Source: RGIG464 sp045643185
Lineage (GTDB): Bacteria; Myxococcota_A; Bradymonadia; UBA4248
Length of the DNA stretch: 19,736 bases
Reading direction: 5' to 3'
Assembly: GCA_045643185.1 (NCBI GenBank)
Contig: JAZUKH010000036.1
Coordinates: forward strand, 1-19,736
Part shown: positions 8,001-15,024 of the stretch, one piece after another
How the letters are laid out: each line of letters begins with the position of its first letter
How positions within the stretch are numbered: position 1 is the stretch's first letter
Translations under genes and position numbers: made by a program
The notes under the pieces: model-generated
Database searches by the model: none
Seen by the model: only the letters and a program-made list of their open reading frames with translations
What the model was told of the DNA's origin: nothing

Positions 8001-8478
8001 CGCGGATACGCTCAAAATGACCGTCGAAAAACCCAAAATTCTCACGTGGGGTGATGCCCTGGGCAACTACAAATGCGGGATCGACGACGACTACGCATCC
8101 TACACGGCCGAACCCAAAGCCATTCAAGGCATCGTCGGTTCGATCTACATCCCCGGATGCACAAATGACGGCGCCACATGCAAATACGTCAAGTCCGCAT
8201 CCCTGGCCTACATCAAGGATGATGGCACCGATGTCAACTTCACGGTCGGCAATAAAAGCTGGATGACCGTCGACGCCATCGAAAGCGCCCCGCTCGGCAA
8301 TAACACCAACTATACCGCCAAACTCCAATTGGACGAAGGTACCTACTACTATTACTTCATGTTCGGACTCGAGGATGAAGAAAGATCCGCTTCGCAGACC
8401 GTCCAGTGCTTCTCTCACTGGAAATCCCCGACCGACGCGACAATCAACGACCTCGGCGTTGCGACCATTGAAAAATAG
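5032..8478 (+). CDS. Giant surface lipoprotein: pentapeptide stalk, IPT/TIG domain, seven W-C...YCD modules
   Basis: 1148 residues, starting at an ATG with AGGAG six bases upstream. The signal peptide ends in the lipobox LALGC (Cys20). Residues 37-91 are eleven DPDQK or DPEQK pentapeptides, probably an extended stalk. Residues about 101-178 look like an IPT/TIG immunoglobulin-like domain (ITSLDPTSGKEGTVVTISG). Then come seven related modules beginning near residues 188, 321, 471, 604, 734, 872 and 1004. A typical module opens with WC, continues with YGQVYVEGCT and AELGYG, then NDEYxATL and GEYxxAYRFSLDGGETWTYCD. The paired Cys of WC and YCD may form a disulfide; the seventh module is the most divergent. 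The architecture suggests a cell-surface binding or adhesion protein. No catalytic motif is visible. A module-like stretch also occurs in the protein at 15025-17313. Confidence 0.93.
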   Translation: MIRKKAGLVLMLSCLLALGCSEGSNGNDENTNPEQQDPDQKDPDQKDPDQKDPDQKDPDQKDPDQKDPDQKDPDQKDPEQKDPDQKDPEQKDPRPDTDKSPGITSLDPTSGKEGTVVTISGRNLSQADKVCFAQTCVSPEETADTSLKVKAPAGTGNAAVTVSVDDKLLVAGFFNYLTESPNKDEVDWCQLNWFEPEIKSGNPIVAYAQVYEAGKTGKTGTHDLKAEFGYMNEMSKDDAMFTWVDAVRNEGFDAEASQNNDEYTINDLKLADGAYAVAFRFSLDGTNWKMCDTNGSDDGFDLTKAAQINVAPEPIVKKQVGWCRIMNDITTYYTKVGESSENIYAQAFVEGCTHYKDHCPDLKAQIGYGLPAQATEDAIDGAFTWTDAKINEGYDGSGGELHDEFMAQVKTDEIGEYAIVYRMSVDDGETWMYCDTADDVAYSPMNAVSWIVNEEGHDPEHPILPPIGDSVEWCRFQGPASATVRANHESETFYGQVYIHGVTGYPYMHAPKNITAELGYGDPTKDPSEFEYVEASLNWGLYPPSVNNEYMATLTPDEPGEYALAYRFSLDDGETWTYCDYDDEDGFDMSKTAKLTVTKDEDAILWCRVQHPQSQTIRLGETTDKYYGQVWVEGCSEGSAKCESVEGQIGYGLKTVEDLEDFTWNEATYNETFTTTNNDEYFATITPTEPGGYDVAYRFTTNHGETWTYCDFDDLGGYVREKSASLIVKDNKLSVSWCRMFADNPIEVTAGGNTELIYAQAYVEDCSEEAGRCTNLTAYVGYGTADDDIKDFHFSEAGFDSDFYQEGNKNDQFKGSFQAPKTAGEYDIAYAFSVDGGETLVYCDTDDNAEFDRSKTGKLVVTEPPKPKELEIGWCQIQWPKSDFSIFDTDEADVYGRVYVEGCTNVKEGCSAKIKAELGYGSKDATDPSTFNYVPASYYPSAIYLGNNEEYAATLSNIPVGDYALAYRFSLDGTNWVYCDNDDDITAFNSADTLKMTVEKPKILTWGDALGNYKCGIDDDYASYTAEPKAIQGIVGSIYIPGCTNDGATCKYVKSASLAYIKDDGTDVNFTVGNKSWMTVDAIESAPLGNNTNYTAKLQLDEGTYYYYFMFGLEDEERSASQTVQCFSHWKSPTDATINDLGVATIEK
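5140..5304 (+). repeat. Eleven 15-bp tandem coding repeats (DPDQK/DPEQK)
   Basis: The unit GATCCAGATCAGAAA repeats eleven times without interruption. The variants are limited to CCG for CCA and GAA for GAT. The near-identity of the units makes slippage likely, giving variable stalk length between isolates without loss of frame. Confidence 0.95.
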
Positions 8479-8562
8479 TCAATTTGAAAAGAACAATTAT
8501 ATATAATTCTTATTAGCAATTCGCTCGTCTATCTCCTAACGTCGATACGACGAGCATTGGAT
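8479..8562 (+). terminator. Possible terminator hairpin after the 5032 gene
   Basis: The gene's stop is followed by the palindrome AATTATATATAATT (about 8498-8511), then by GCTCGTC (8523-8529), which pairs with GACGAGC (8549-8555) across a 19-base loop. No U-tract follows, so intrinsic termination is uncertain. Confidence 0.35.
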
Positions 8563-8672
8563 CGGCCTATTCGCTTCGCGAATACGGCCTTTTGCGCCCG
8601 GCTATTTTCCAAAATAATCAAATAGAGACGTGTCATAGCACGTCTCTATTTGTTTTTGGAAAATACGCCGGG
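8563..8672. repeat. Two bulged palindromes, one with a 32-bp interrupted stem
   Basis: The smaller hairpin pairs GGCC-TATTCGC (8564-8574) with GCGAATA-GGCC across a TTC loop, with one extra C at 8585. The larger pairs CCCGGC (8597-8602) with GCCGGG (8667-8672), TATTTTCCAAAA (8603-8614) with 8654-8665, and CAAATAGAGACGTG (8619-8632) with 8639-8652. It has one unpaired C at 8666 and a small internal loop. The design is the same as in the blocks next to the Rpn genes, in inverted orientation, but no Rpn gene is adjacent. The inner arm shares TAGAGACG with the hairpin at 134-180. Confidence 0.9.
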
Positions 8673-9012
8673 CGGCGCTTCGCGCATATTTCACCCACAT
8701 CGATTAGCAAAACCACGGACTTGCCGAAATAACAGGGTTATCATAGCCTTACTCGTCAAGTTGACCGTTATCAATATACGTAACTTATCCACCCAGCAGC
8801 TCAGGAAATCACTTATTGTTCTGGCCATAGTTAATGTGAATATTCAAATCGGCTGGATGCCGATGCATTGCATAACCGGGGCTATGCGCGAAAGCGCATG
8901 GCTCCGGTGTAATGGTCTCCACAACATTGCGGCTGGATGCCGCCGCTATATAGTCTCTTTAATTATGTCCATAACAATTAAATCACACTTCATTCACCAA
9001 CATGGAGCTTTC
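8673..9012 (+). promoter_or_regulatory. Leader region of the 9013 lipoprotein gene with three-hairpin structure
   Basis: The open frame extends back to 8650, but its N-terminal part has no signal and crosses palindromes, so it is read as non-coding. Within it, 8848-8864 (ATCGGC-TGGAT-GCCGAT) and 8929-8943 (GCGGC-TGGAT-GCCGC) are hairpins with the same TGGAT loop. Between them, ACCGGGGCTATGCGC (8875-8889) pairs over all 15 positions, two as G-U, with 8894-8908 around a GAAA tetraloop. The order and symmetry suggest a structured RNA 70 to 165 bases before the start codon. No known riboswitch consensus was recognised. Confidence 0.5.
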
Positions 9013-11682
9013 ATGAAACGTTCTCAGTATTTGATTTGTCTTATCTGCATATCGACATTATTAAGTGCCTGTTCCCCACAAAAAACGCCGTCACAAGACG
9101 AAACGCCAAGCTCGACAACCCAACAAGCAGCCCCCACAGATTCCCCCAAACCAGGTGAAATAACGCCACAAAGCGCGGCATCCGAGGTTGCTGGTTCTGA
9201 AAAACTTGAGAACGCTGCTGCACTGGACAACGCAGCCAAAACCGAAATCAATTCAGAAAATTCGCCCTCAGATGGTGAAAATAACAAACTTTCGGGCACT
9301 ATCTCTAACGAAATTCTGTTGCCGCAAATTACCCCGCTTCCCATCGAGGAAAAAACAATTCAGTTCGGAATACAGTGCGATGTTGACCGATGCATTTGCG
9401 GAGAAAAAGTATGTCATTTTGGAGAAAGCTGCACCGAGACTGGTTGTGAGCCAACGCAGCCGATCGAGTTCGAAAAAGGCATTGAACTCAGGCCCGTTTC
9501 GTACAAGCGCGCCATGAATTCTCGCGATCCAGGCAAAACTTACTGGCTGTGTCTGCAGGACGAATGTGAATGGAACGGAATTAAGTTTAACCGGGGCGCA
9601 AGTGTATATAAAGATATTGCCTTATGCAGCGAACAAGTCATTAAAATCCAAAATAGTGAGGCTTGGCATTATCAATGTGATTCCCAAAAAGGCTGGATCA
9701 ATGAAAAAGGCGAACAGGTCGCCTGCAACGGTGAAAATATCACGCGTTCGTGCGGATATATAGACAATGTTTGCGTCAATAAAGCCGGTTGCAAATGTCC
9801 AGGACCAAAGCGTTATAATGATTTTAATACGATCAGCATTTCACCAGGCGATGTGTGCGATAAAGATTGGGATTGCAGTCATACAGATATCCAAGCTGCT
9901 CCAACTATCCTTAACAAATACGGCTTTACAAAATGCATAGAAGGCAATTGCCCCTGCGGAGAAATCCATTGTGGCAAAAATCAAACGTGTGCATTCGGAA
10001 ATTGTTATTATTACGGCGAAATTAATAATAATGCTGCAAAATGCAATTTTGAAAGTTACTTCATCACACATGGCACGAGTGATCCCGAAGATCTGGTGAT
10101 AAGCACGATTTGTGAAGGCGATGAACTATTCAAACTTCTTACGCCGCCAAAAGATCCGACTGGCTATAAACTTGAGGAAACGCATTTTGAGATCATGGAC
10201 GAGTGCACAGGCAGCGAATGCAGTATTTATGGCACAAATATTTATCCAAAACTCTGGCGCTGCCTTAGCGACAAATGTATTTGCGGTGACAAAGCATGCC
10301 CAAGCTACTATTATTGCGGTGAAGAAAAATGTTTCAGTCAGTTAGACACTCAGCTGCATTGGGACAATCATCCAGAACGCTCATTTCACAAAGTAATTTT
10401 GCCAAAACAGATGACCGGTTATAACAACCAAAATGAAAAATCGTGGAACTATGAAGGCGACTGTATCTGCAACGGAAAAGTACTTCCTGAAGAAGCACGA
10501 TGTTATGTCACCGAAGCAGGAACCGAGCATATCATTTGCGGAAATGTAGAATTACCCGAAGAAGCTTCCGGCAATTTTATTTGCTTATACAATTCCGAAT
10601 GGAAATGTCAGGGTGAGAACTGTCTTTGCAATGGCAAGCCAATTCCGAAAAATGCATATTGTGCCTATCAGGATAAAAATAATCACAAAAATGCAGCCAT
10701 TTTTTGCAATGAAGATATAGCCCCGGATGACCTTACAGGCTATGTCTGCGATGACTATTGGAAGCGTATCACCGACAGTAAAGATAGTTTACGCGAAGAT
10801 CATGTCGATGAAACTACCGAAAATAGTGCGTTAAATGCTGACAGTGAGACTAATTCAGAAGAGCTGAAAACAGCTGAAAACGACAAAAAAGAAGAAAGTA
10901 AGTCAAATGACAACAGTGAAACTAATTCAGAAGAGCTGAAAGCTGCTGAAAACGGCAAAAAAGAAGAAAGTAGTAAGTCAAACGACGACAGTGAGACAAA
11001 TTCAGAAGAGCTGAAAGCGGCTGAAAACGACAACGAAGAAGACAGTAACAAACTGGTCAAAACCATTCGACCTGGACAAAACTGTAACAGTTCCTTTGGT
11101 TGTCTTTGCAAAAATGAAGTCTGCCCAGTTTCAGGCGAATGCACAGAAAAAGGCTGTTACGACCCTCTGACTCACGCGCCATTTGTAAAAGAAAATGGTT
11201 ATCTGGTGAGTCAACGCCTTAAACAGTGTGCCGATGACAATGGCTGTATGTGCTCTGACAAAAATATACAAAAGCACAATTATTGTATCGACGACACTCC
11301 AAAAGGCAACGTGTACAGCATTATTATTCAGAATCATCGCGCAATTGCGGAAAACAACTTCGGCATCTGGCAATGTCAAAATGATGAGGTCGTCTATCAA
11401 AACCTGCCTGTCGAAGCGTACGATCTCAATCTAAATCCGGATGAATATATCTTAAAAGACTGTCTGGACACATATCAACGGTATTATTCGGATCGTGAGT
11501 ATAATCACAGACGCATAAACCAGTGCATCATAAAAGAAGGCTGTCAGTGTGGCGGCCAGACCTGCCAGTTCGGCAACGCGTGCATCTCCGGACAATGCCT
11601 CGACATGAACAAAATTGAGTGTTCCAAAGACCTACATGAAGAAGACAGTCTTGATACACTTGGGTTCTGTCCGAATGACTAA
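9013..11682 (+). CDS. Large cysteine-rich lipoprotein with acidic tandem repeats
   Basis: 889 residues from the ATG at 9013, chosen because GGAG lies five bases upstream and the product starts MKRSQYLICLICISTLLSAC, a signal peptide with Cys20 in the lipobox. Residues about 21-115 are Ser/Thr/Pro/Glu-rich. From about 124 onward, short modules of the form CxCGxxxCxxxxxCxxxxC recur (for example CICGEKVCHFGESC, CPCGEIHCGKNQTC, CQCGGQTCQFGNAC). Residues about 610-679 are three acidic repeats beginning SETNSEELK, after which Cys-rich modules resume to the end. Members with CNG replace some CGE modules. I do not recognise a named family or any catalytic motif. Its likely location is the outer membrane or cell surface. 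The upstream structured leader suggests post-transcriptional control. Confidence 0.9.
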   Translation: MKRSQYLICLICISTLLSACSPQKTPSQDETPSSTTQQAAPTDSPKPGEITPQSAASEVAGSEKLENAAALDNAAKTEINSENSPSDGENNKLSGTISNEILLPQITPLPIEEKTIQFGIQCDVDRCICGEKVCHFGESCTETGCEPTQPIEFEKGIELRPVSYKRAMNSRDPGKTYWLCLQDECEWNGIKFNRGASVYKDIALCSEQVIKIQNSEAWHYQCDSQKGWINEKGEQVACNGENITRSCGYIDNVCVNKAGCKCPGPKRYNDFNTISISPGDVCDKDWDCSHTDIQAAPTILNKYGFTKCIEGNCPCGEIHCGKNQTCAFGNCYYYGEINNNAAKCNFESYFITHGTSDPEDLVISTICEGDELFKLLTPPKDPTGYKLEETHFEIMDECTGSECSIYGTNIYPKLWRCLSDKCICGDKACPSYYYCGEEKCFSQLDTQLHWDNHPERSFHKVILPKQMTGYNNQNEKSWNYEGDCICNGKVLPEEARCYVTEAGTEHIICGNVELPEEASGNFICLYNSEWKCQGENCLCNGKPIPKNAYCAYQDKNNHKNAAIFCNEDIAPDDLTGYVCDDYWKRITDSKDSLREDHVDETTENSALNADSETNSEELKTAENDKKEESKSNDNSETNSEELKAAENGKKEESSKSNDDSETNSEELKAAENDNEEDSNKLVKTIRPGQNCNSSFGCLCKNEVCPVSGECTEKGCYDPLTHAPFVKENGYLVSQRLKQCADDNGCMCSDKNIQKHNYCIDDTPKGNVYSIIIQNHRAIAENNFGIWQCQNDEVVYQNLPVEAYDLNLNPDEYILKDCLDTYQRYYSDREYNHRRINQCIIKEGCQCGGQTCQFGNACISGQCLDMNKIECSKDLHEEDSLDTLGFCPND
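10841..11050 (+). repeat. Three acidic coding repeats of about 72-75 bp
   Basis: Units begin near 10842, 10914 and 10989 and encode SETNSEELK(T/A)AEN followed by Lys/Glu/Asn-rich text. The second unit is one codon longer and the third is shorter. Codon-level similarity is high, as in the other repeat tracts of this region. Confidence 0.85.
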
Positions 11683-11737
11683 CTAACGCTTATTCCATCA
11701 TCACGTTTCCACATTCACATTTATCTGCATGAAATAT

Positions 11738-11821
11738 GGCCGTGTGGCTAATTCGTTCCACACGGCCGCGCATGCACATACCACGCGATCTGTCGCAAGA
11801 AGGGATAGGGTATGTGCATGC
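11738..11821. terminator. Two hairpins between convergent genes (possible bidirectional terminator)
   Basis: GGCCGTGTGG (11738-11747) pairs perfectly with CCACACGGCC (11758-11767). Immediately after, GCATGCACATACC (11770-11782) pairs perfectly with GGTATGTGCATGC (11809-11821). They lie between the plus-strand lipoprotein gene and the minus-strand SPFH gene, where a shared terminator is expected, but no U-run follows either stem. The first stem recurs at 19391-19433. Confidence 0.6.
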
Positions 11822-11880
11822 GTATCAGGGCGATTGTGTGATTTTACACGCCTTGCTCGCGCGTCAAAGTCGCGGAGGGA

Positions 11881-13173
11881 TTAACGACTGAGTTTTTCAG
11901 TAATATCCATGAGGTATTTGAGGCCAACCGCGTCCATGGCGGTATTGCCATTTGCGCCGTTACCACCGTTCATCATGACGGACGGCACGAGCGGGTGTGA
12001 AGAGCCAGCCAGGGCTTCAGCAACGCCGACTTTGGTCTTATAAGCCCATTCAGCAGCTTCCTGAGGCGTCAGACCAGCTTTGACCTTCGCCATATTGGCA
12101 GCAGCCTCGGCTTCACCTTCAGCCTTGATGCGTTTAGCATCTTCGAGCGCGCGCAATGCATTCAGCTCAGCAACCTGTTTTTCTTTTTCGGCGTTGATAA
12201 CAGCAACTTCCTGATCTTTCTGGGCATTGATAACGGCAACATCACGCGTTTTTTCAGCCTGCGTGACTTCGCGAATCTTGACGACTTCCTGTTCAGCTTT
12301 TTCTTTTGCGATCTTAGCTTTACCTTCAGCCTCAGCCGTGATGGCCTGCTGTTTTGCGGTTTCAGCAGCGGTAGCTTCAGCGACACGTTTCATTTCACGT
12401 TCTTTGACGATATCGAGCTGCTGTTGAGCTTTGGCATCAAGTTTAACATTCTGAATTTCGAACTGCAGAATACGAATGTTATATTGTTTAAGCGCCGATT
12501 CTTTGATCAGAATGCGTTTACCGTTCTGATCCATAGCCAACTTGGTAACGGTGTATTGCTGGCTTTCTGCTTTCTTAATGACACGGCCATTCTCATCAAC
12601 TTCATCTTCACCGACTTTCTCTTCGCGCGTTTCGGTCACAGTGAGGTATTCACCATCGGTCAACTGATCTTCGGCGAGCCGACGGAATTCAGCGATTTTT
12701 GTCACTTTCGCTTCTTCAGCCGTGAAAATAGGTGCCGTTTTACGCACAGCAGCCAACACGGCGTTACGTACGAGGCCATGTTTTAACTGCTTGTCACTTC
12801 GCTGATCCATGTGGATCTTGATCAATGATTCACAATCAACGGGCAATTGATATTTAATATAGCCCGAGACATCGGCATTTGCGTTACGGGACAGCGTAAC
12901 AGAGATATCATCTTCATCCGTATTATCGCCTTCCCAATTCTTTTCGGTCGAGGAATTAAAATAGAAATCTTTCGTTCTATCGTAATCATAAATCGTCGAG
13001 AAGCCGTTCCAATAAAAGCCAGGACGATCAATACAACTCAATTCACCGAACGGAGACTGTTTAATGAGCAACTGTGTTGCATTGTTATAACCGACGAGCG
13101 AACGCGCCAGGATAATGACAACAATGACAGCAACGACAACGATGATTACTTTTACAACCGAACTTCTTTCCAT
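11881..13173 (-). CDS. SPFH/band-7 (prohibitin/stomatin-like) membrane protein
   Basis: 430 residues. The start at 13173 is chosen because GAGGAG lies four to five bases upstream and the product begins MERSSVVKV followed directly by a hydrophobic helix (residues about 7-27). A longer frame back to 13248 has no such signal. After the membrane anchor, residues about 30-255 fit an SPFH/band-7 domain, with an N-terminal GxYWNG-like segment and the ExR...V.NV typical of the family's end. Residues about 260-380 are Ala/Glu/Lys-rich coiled coil with repeated VAVINAQKDQ and VAVINAEKEK. The C-terminus is Gly/Asn-rich. Such proteins form oligomeric membrane rings or scaffolds and often regulate membrane proteases; the partner here is unknown. 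The gene is divergent from the 13610 lipoprotein gene and has no co-directional neighbour. Confidence 0.9.
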   Translation of the reverse strand: MERSSVVKVIIVVVAVIVVIILARSLVGYNNATQLLIKQSPFGELSCIDRPGFYWNGFSTIYDYDRTKDFYFNSSTEKNWEGDNTDEDDISVTLSRNANADVSGYIKYQLPVDCESLIKIHMDQRSDKQLKHGLVRNAVLAAVRKTAPIFTAEEAKVTKIAEFRRLAEDQLTDGEYLTVTETREEKVGEDEVDENGRVIKKAESQQYTVTKLAMDQNGKRILIKESALKQYNIRILQFEIQNVKLDAKAQQQLDIVKEREMKRVAEATAAETAKQQAITAEAEGKAKIAKEKAEQEVVKIREVTQAEKTRDVAVINAQKDQEVAVINAEKEKQVAELNALRALEDAKRIKAEGEAEAAANMAKVKAGLTPQEAAEWAYKTKVGVAEALAGSSHPLVPSVMMNGGNGANGNTAMDAVGLKYLMDITEKLSR

Positions 13174-13503
13174 ATTTCTCCTCTTGACCGAAGTCATAAT
13201 GACGCATAACGTCAAAATCTGTGAATACAACCAACCTTGAAAGCTCAAAGCCTCAAAAAATGCGGTAAAAGGCTACCACAATCATCTTGTTTTGCAAACC
13301 AAAACCATACCAAAATGTTCACACGACGTTTAGCGAGCCGAAGGCAGAAGGGGTAGCGGCGTATGGCGCCGAAATACGCCTTCATTTGTAATTTCAAAAC
13401 ATCAGCGCCCATAGCCGCGCAGGGGAAGGCTTTCCCCTCAAAATAAAAGGATACGGTCAGTCATTCTCAATTATTCATGCAACATGACCAAATAAGTGTT
13501 CAC
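13174..13503. repeat. Divergent intergenic region with small hairpins
   Basis: No gene is visible. TGACG-N5-CGTCA (13200-13214) lies 26 bases upstream of the SPFH start and could be an operator. GGCGTAT (13358-13364) pairs with ATACGCC (13374-13380), a short relative of the bulged palindromes but without the bulge. AGGGGAA and TTCCCCT form a further hairpin near 13420-13437. AGCGAGCCGAAGGCAG near 13332 resembles the motif CGAAGCCGAAGGCAAG seen twice at 19261-19326. Confidence 0.55.
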
Positions 13504-13532
13504 TTGAAGCCAGAAACATCCTATGTTAATAT
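13504..13532 (+). promoter_or_regulatory. Sigma-70-like promoter for the 13610 lipoprotein unit
   Basis: TTGAAG (13504-13509) and TAATAT (13527-13532) are separated by 17 bases, each close to the consensus hexamers. Transcription would begin around 13539, just at the first of two leader hairpins. Confidence 0.6.
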
Positions 13533-13536
13533 TTTA

Positions 13537-13581
13537 GCGTAATCCTTGTAATTTGGATTACGCTCGGATTGTTTTATCCGA
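13537..13581 (+). promoter_or_regulatory. Two consecutive leader hairpins
   Basis: GCGTAATCC (13537-13545) pairs perfectly with GGATTACGC (13555-13563). TCGGAT (13564-13569) follows without a gap and pairs with ATCCGA (13576-13581). They lie between the predicted promoter and the Shine-Dalgarno sequence (AAGGA, 13598-13602). They could be dyad operators, 5'-end stabilisers or an attenuator; the short T-tract further on is weak. Confidence 0.5.
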
Positions 13582-13609
13582 TTTGACGTTTTCCCAAAAG
13601 GACATCCTC

Positions 13610-14980
13610 ATGAAGCACCGCTGTTCTCTACTTATATTAGCCCTTCCTCTATTTTCAGGGTGCACGCTTGAGTCGCTCCATGTAGACGAGTGCGGAAATG
13701 GTCTGCTTGAAGGCGACGAAATGTGCGATGGTGATGAGATCCGCGACAATATTTGCGGCGACGGCTACCAATTAAACGATCATTTCAGTTGCCCTCAAAA
13801 TTGTCAATTAACGGAAGGTATGAAAAATATCTATTGTTCGCCGGTTAATGGCGGAATCGTCCAGTGTAAGTCAAACATCGACTTTCCAGGATACACCATG
13901 AATGCATCTTTTTCCCTGGAACGTTTGAATGATAATGTTAAACTCTACGGCACGATCACTTGTGTCGACACACTGACTCTTGATCAGTCAGACATCGTCG
14001 ATTTTAATAATGTCGTTCAAAACATTGATAATTTAACGCTCCTCGAGAATAACACGCCTTCCGTCTCTATCTCACCACACACTTTACCCGGCGGAAATTA
14101 TCTCTGCTTTCCCATCGTAGTCGGCATCAATGAATTCAATCAGGAAGGAGAACCTGTCTCGTATAAGGCCTATAACTGTTCCCCCGACGGACAGATCACT
14201 TCTGCTGAAGACACAATAAACGATCTCATCACTGAAAAAATCACAACCAATGATCTTGATGCTTCAAATGATGATCAATATATTACATATATTAATAGTA
14301 ATTATTCAAACTGCGGCAACGGCGAAGTTGAAAAAGGTGAATTGTGCGATATCGGGCCTGATCATTTACCCAATACAGAAGATGATATCGTTGCAAGTCA
14401 TCTCTCCTGTAGTGTTTACTATCCGATACCATGGGCAAAACCAGATGATGATCCCTATCTTCCCAATAGGTCTCCTCGTTGCGATGAAACATGCTTACAC
14501 CTTTCACGAGGTCAGTGTGATTTAAAACCAGAGTATGTCAAAGACGGTATCGTTAGTTGTAAATCTTCCTTGGTTGAAGAAAACGGGGAAATCATCGGTA
14601 CTATGTCAGTTCATACGGAATATCCAGAAATACAAGTTCAAACAGATATCGTTTGTTATGAACATGACGATAATCAGCAATTATTTCTTGGTAACGTGAT
14701 CGACCTCGGAAATAAAGCCTCGGCTTTAGCTCAATCAGGCGAAAATATCGCGAGTAATCATGATCATATCGAAATTCGTTACCCAGCTTCATCCCTCCCC
14801 AAAGGTATTTATCGTTGCACTATGTTCGTGATCGGTAAACCCAATAGTAAAGGTGGTGTAACGCCCTATAAATGCGATCCAAGCGGAGAACCCATCGACG
14901 CGGGTCAAAGTCTGCAAAAAATGCTTGTCAGTCTTATTACGGTGGAGGAGGCTCTAGAATTCGAATACATCCGTAAATAA
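13610..14980 (+). CDS. Lipoprotein with Myxococcus-type Cys-rich repeats and internal duplication
   Basis: 456 residues from the ATG at 13610 (AAGGA eight bases upstream; signal peptide MKHRCSLLILALPLFSGC with Cys18 in the lipobox). Two halves repeat the same layout: a CGNG motif (CGNGLLEGDEMCDG near residue 27 and CGNGEVEKGELCDIG near 235, the Myxococcus cysteine-rich repeat type) followed by a domain of about 125 residues. The domains open GGIVQCKS and DGIVSCKS and close with LPGGNYLCFPIVVG...YNCSPDG and LPKGIYRCTMFVIG...YKCDPSG. The function is unknown. It is the first gene of a probable two-gene unit with 15025-17313, 44 bases apart, behind its own promoter and leader hairpins. Confidence 0.92.
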   Translation: MKHRCSLLILALPLFSGCTLESLHVDECGNGLLEGDEMCDGDEIRDNICGDGYQLNDHFSCPQNCQLTEGMKNIYCSPVNGGIVQCKSNIDFPGYTMNASFSLERLNDNVKLYGTITCVDTLTLDQSDIVDFNNVVQNIDNLTLLENNTPSVSISPHTLPGGNYLCFPIVVGINEFNQEGEPVSYKAYNCSPDGQITSAEDTINDLITEKITTNDLDASNDDQYITYINSNYSNCGNGEVEKGELCDIGPDHLPNTEDDIVASHLSCSVYYPIPWAKPDDDPYLPNRSPRCDETCLHLSRGQCDLKPEYVKDGIVSCKSSLVEENGEIIGTMSVHTEYPEIQVQTDIVCYEHDDNQQLFLGNVIDLGNKASALAQSGENIASNHDHIEIRYPASSLPKGIYRCTMFVIGKPNSKGGVTPYKCDPSGEPIDAGQSLQKMLVSLITVEEALEFEYIRK

Positions 14981-15024
14981 TTATATACATTACTGGCATA
15001 TTACAGAGGAAAACGGAATAACCT

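Noticed and set aside
8848..8943. Cyclic-di-GMP or other known riboswitch
   Set aside because: The hairpins lack the conserved unpaired bases I know for GEMM, TPP, SAM or cobalamin classes; only a generic structured leader is supported.
8650..9012. 121-codon N-terminal extension of the 9013 lipoprotein
   Set aside because: It would place the signal peptide and lipobox internally and crosses hairpins; a Shine-Dalgarno sequence precedes 9013.
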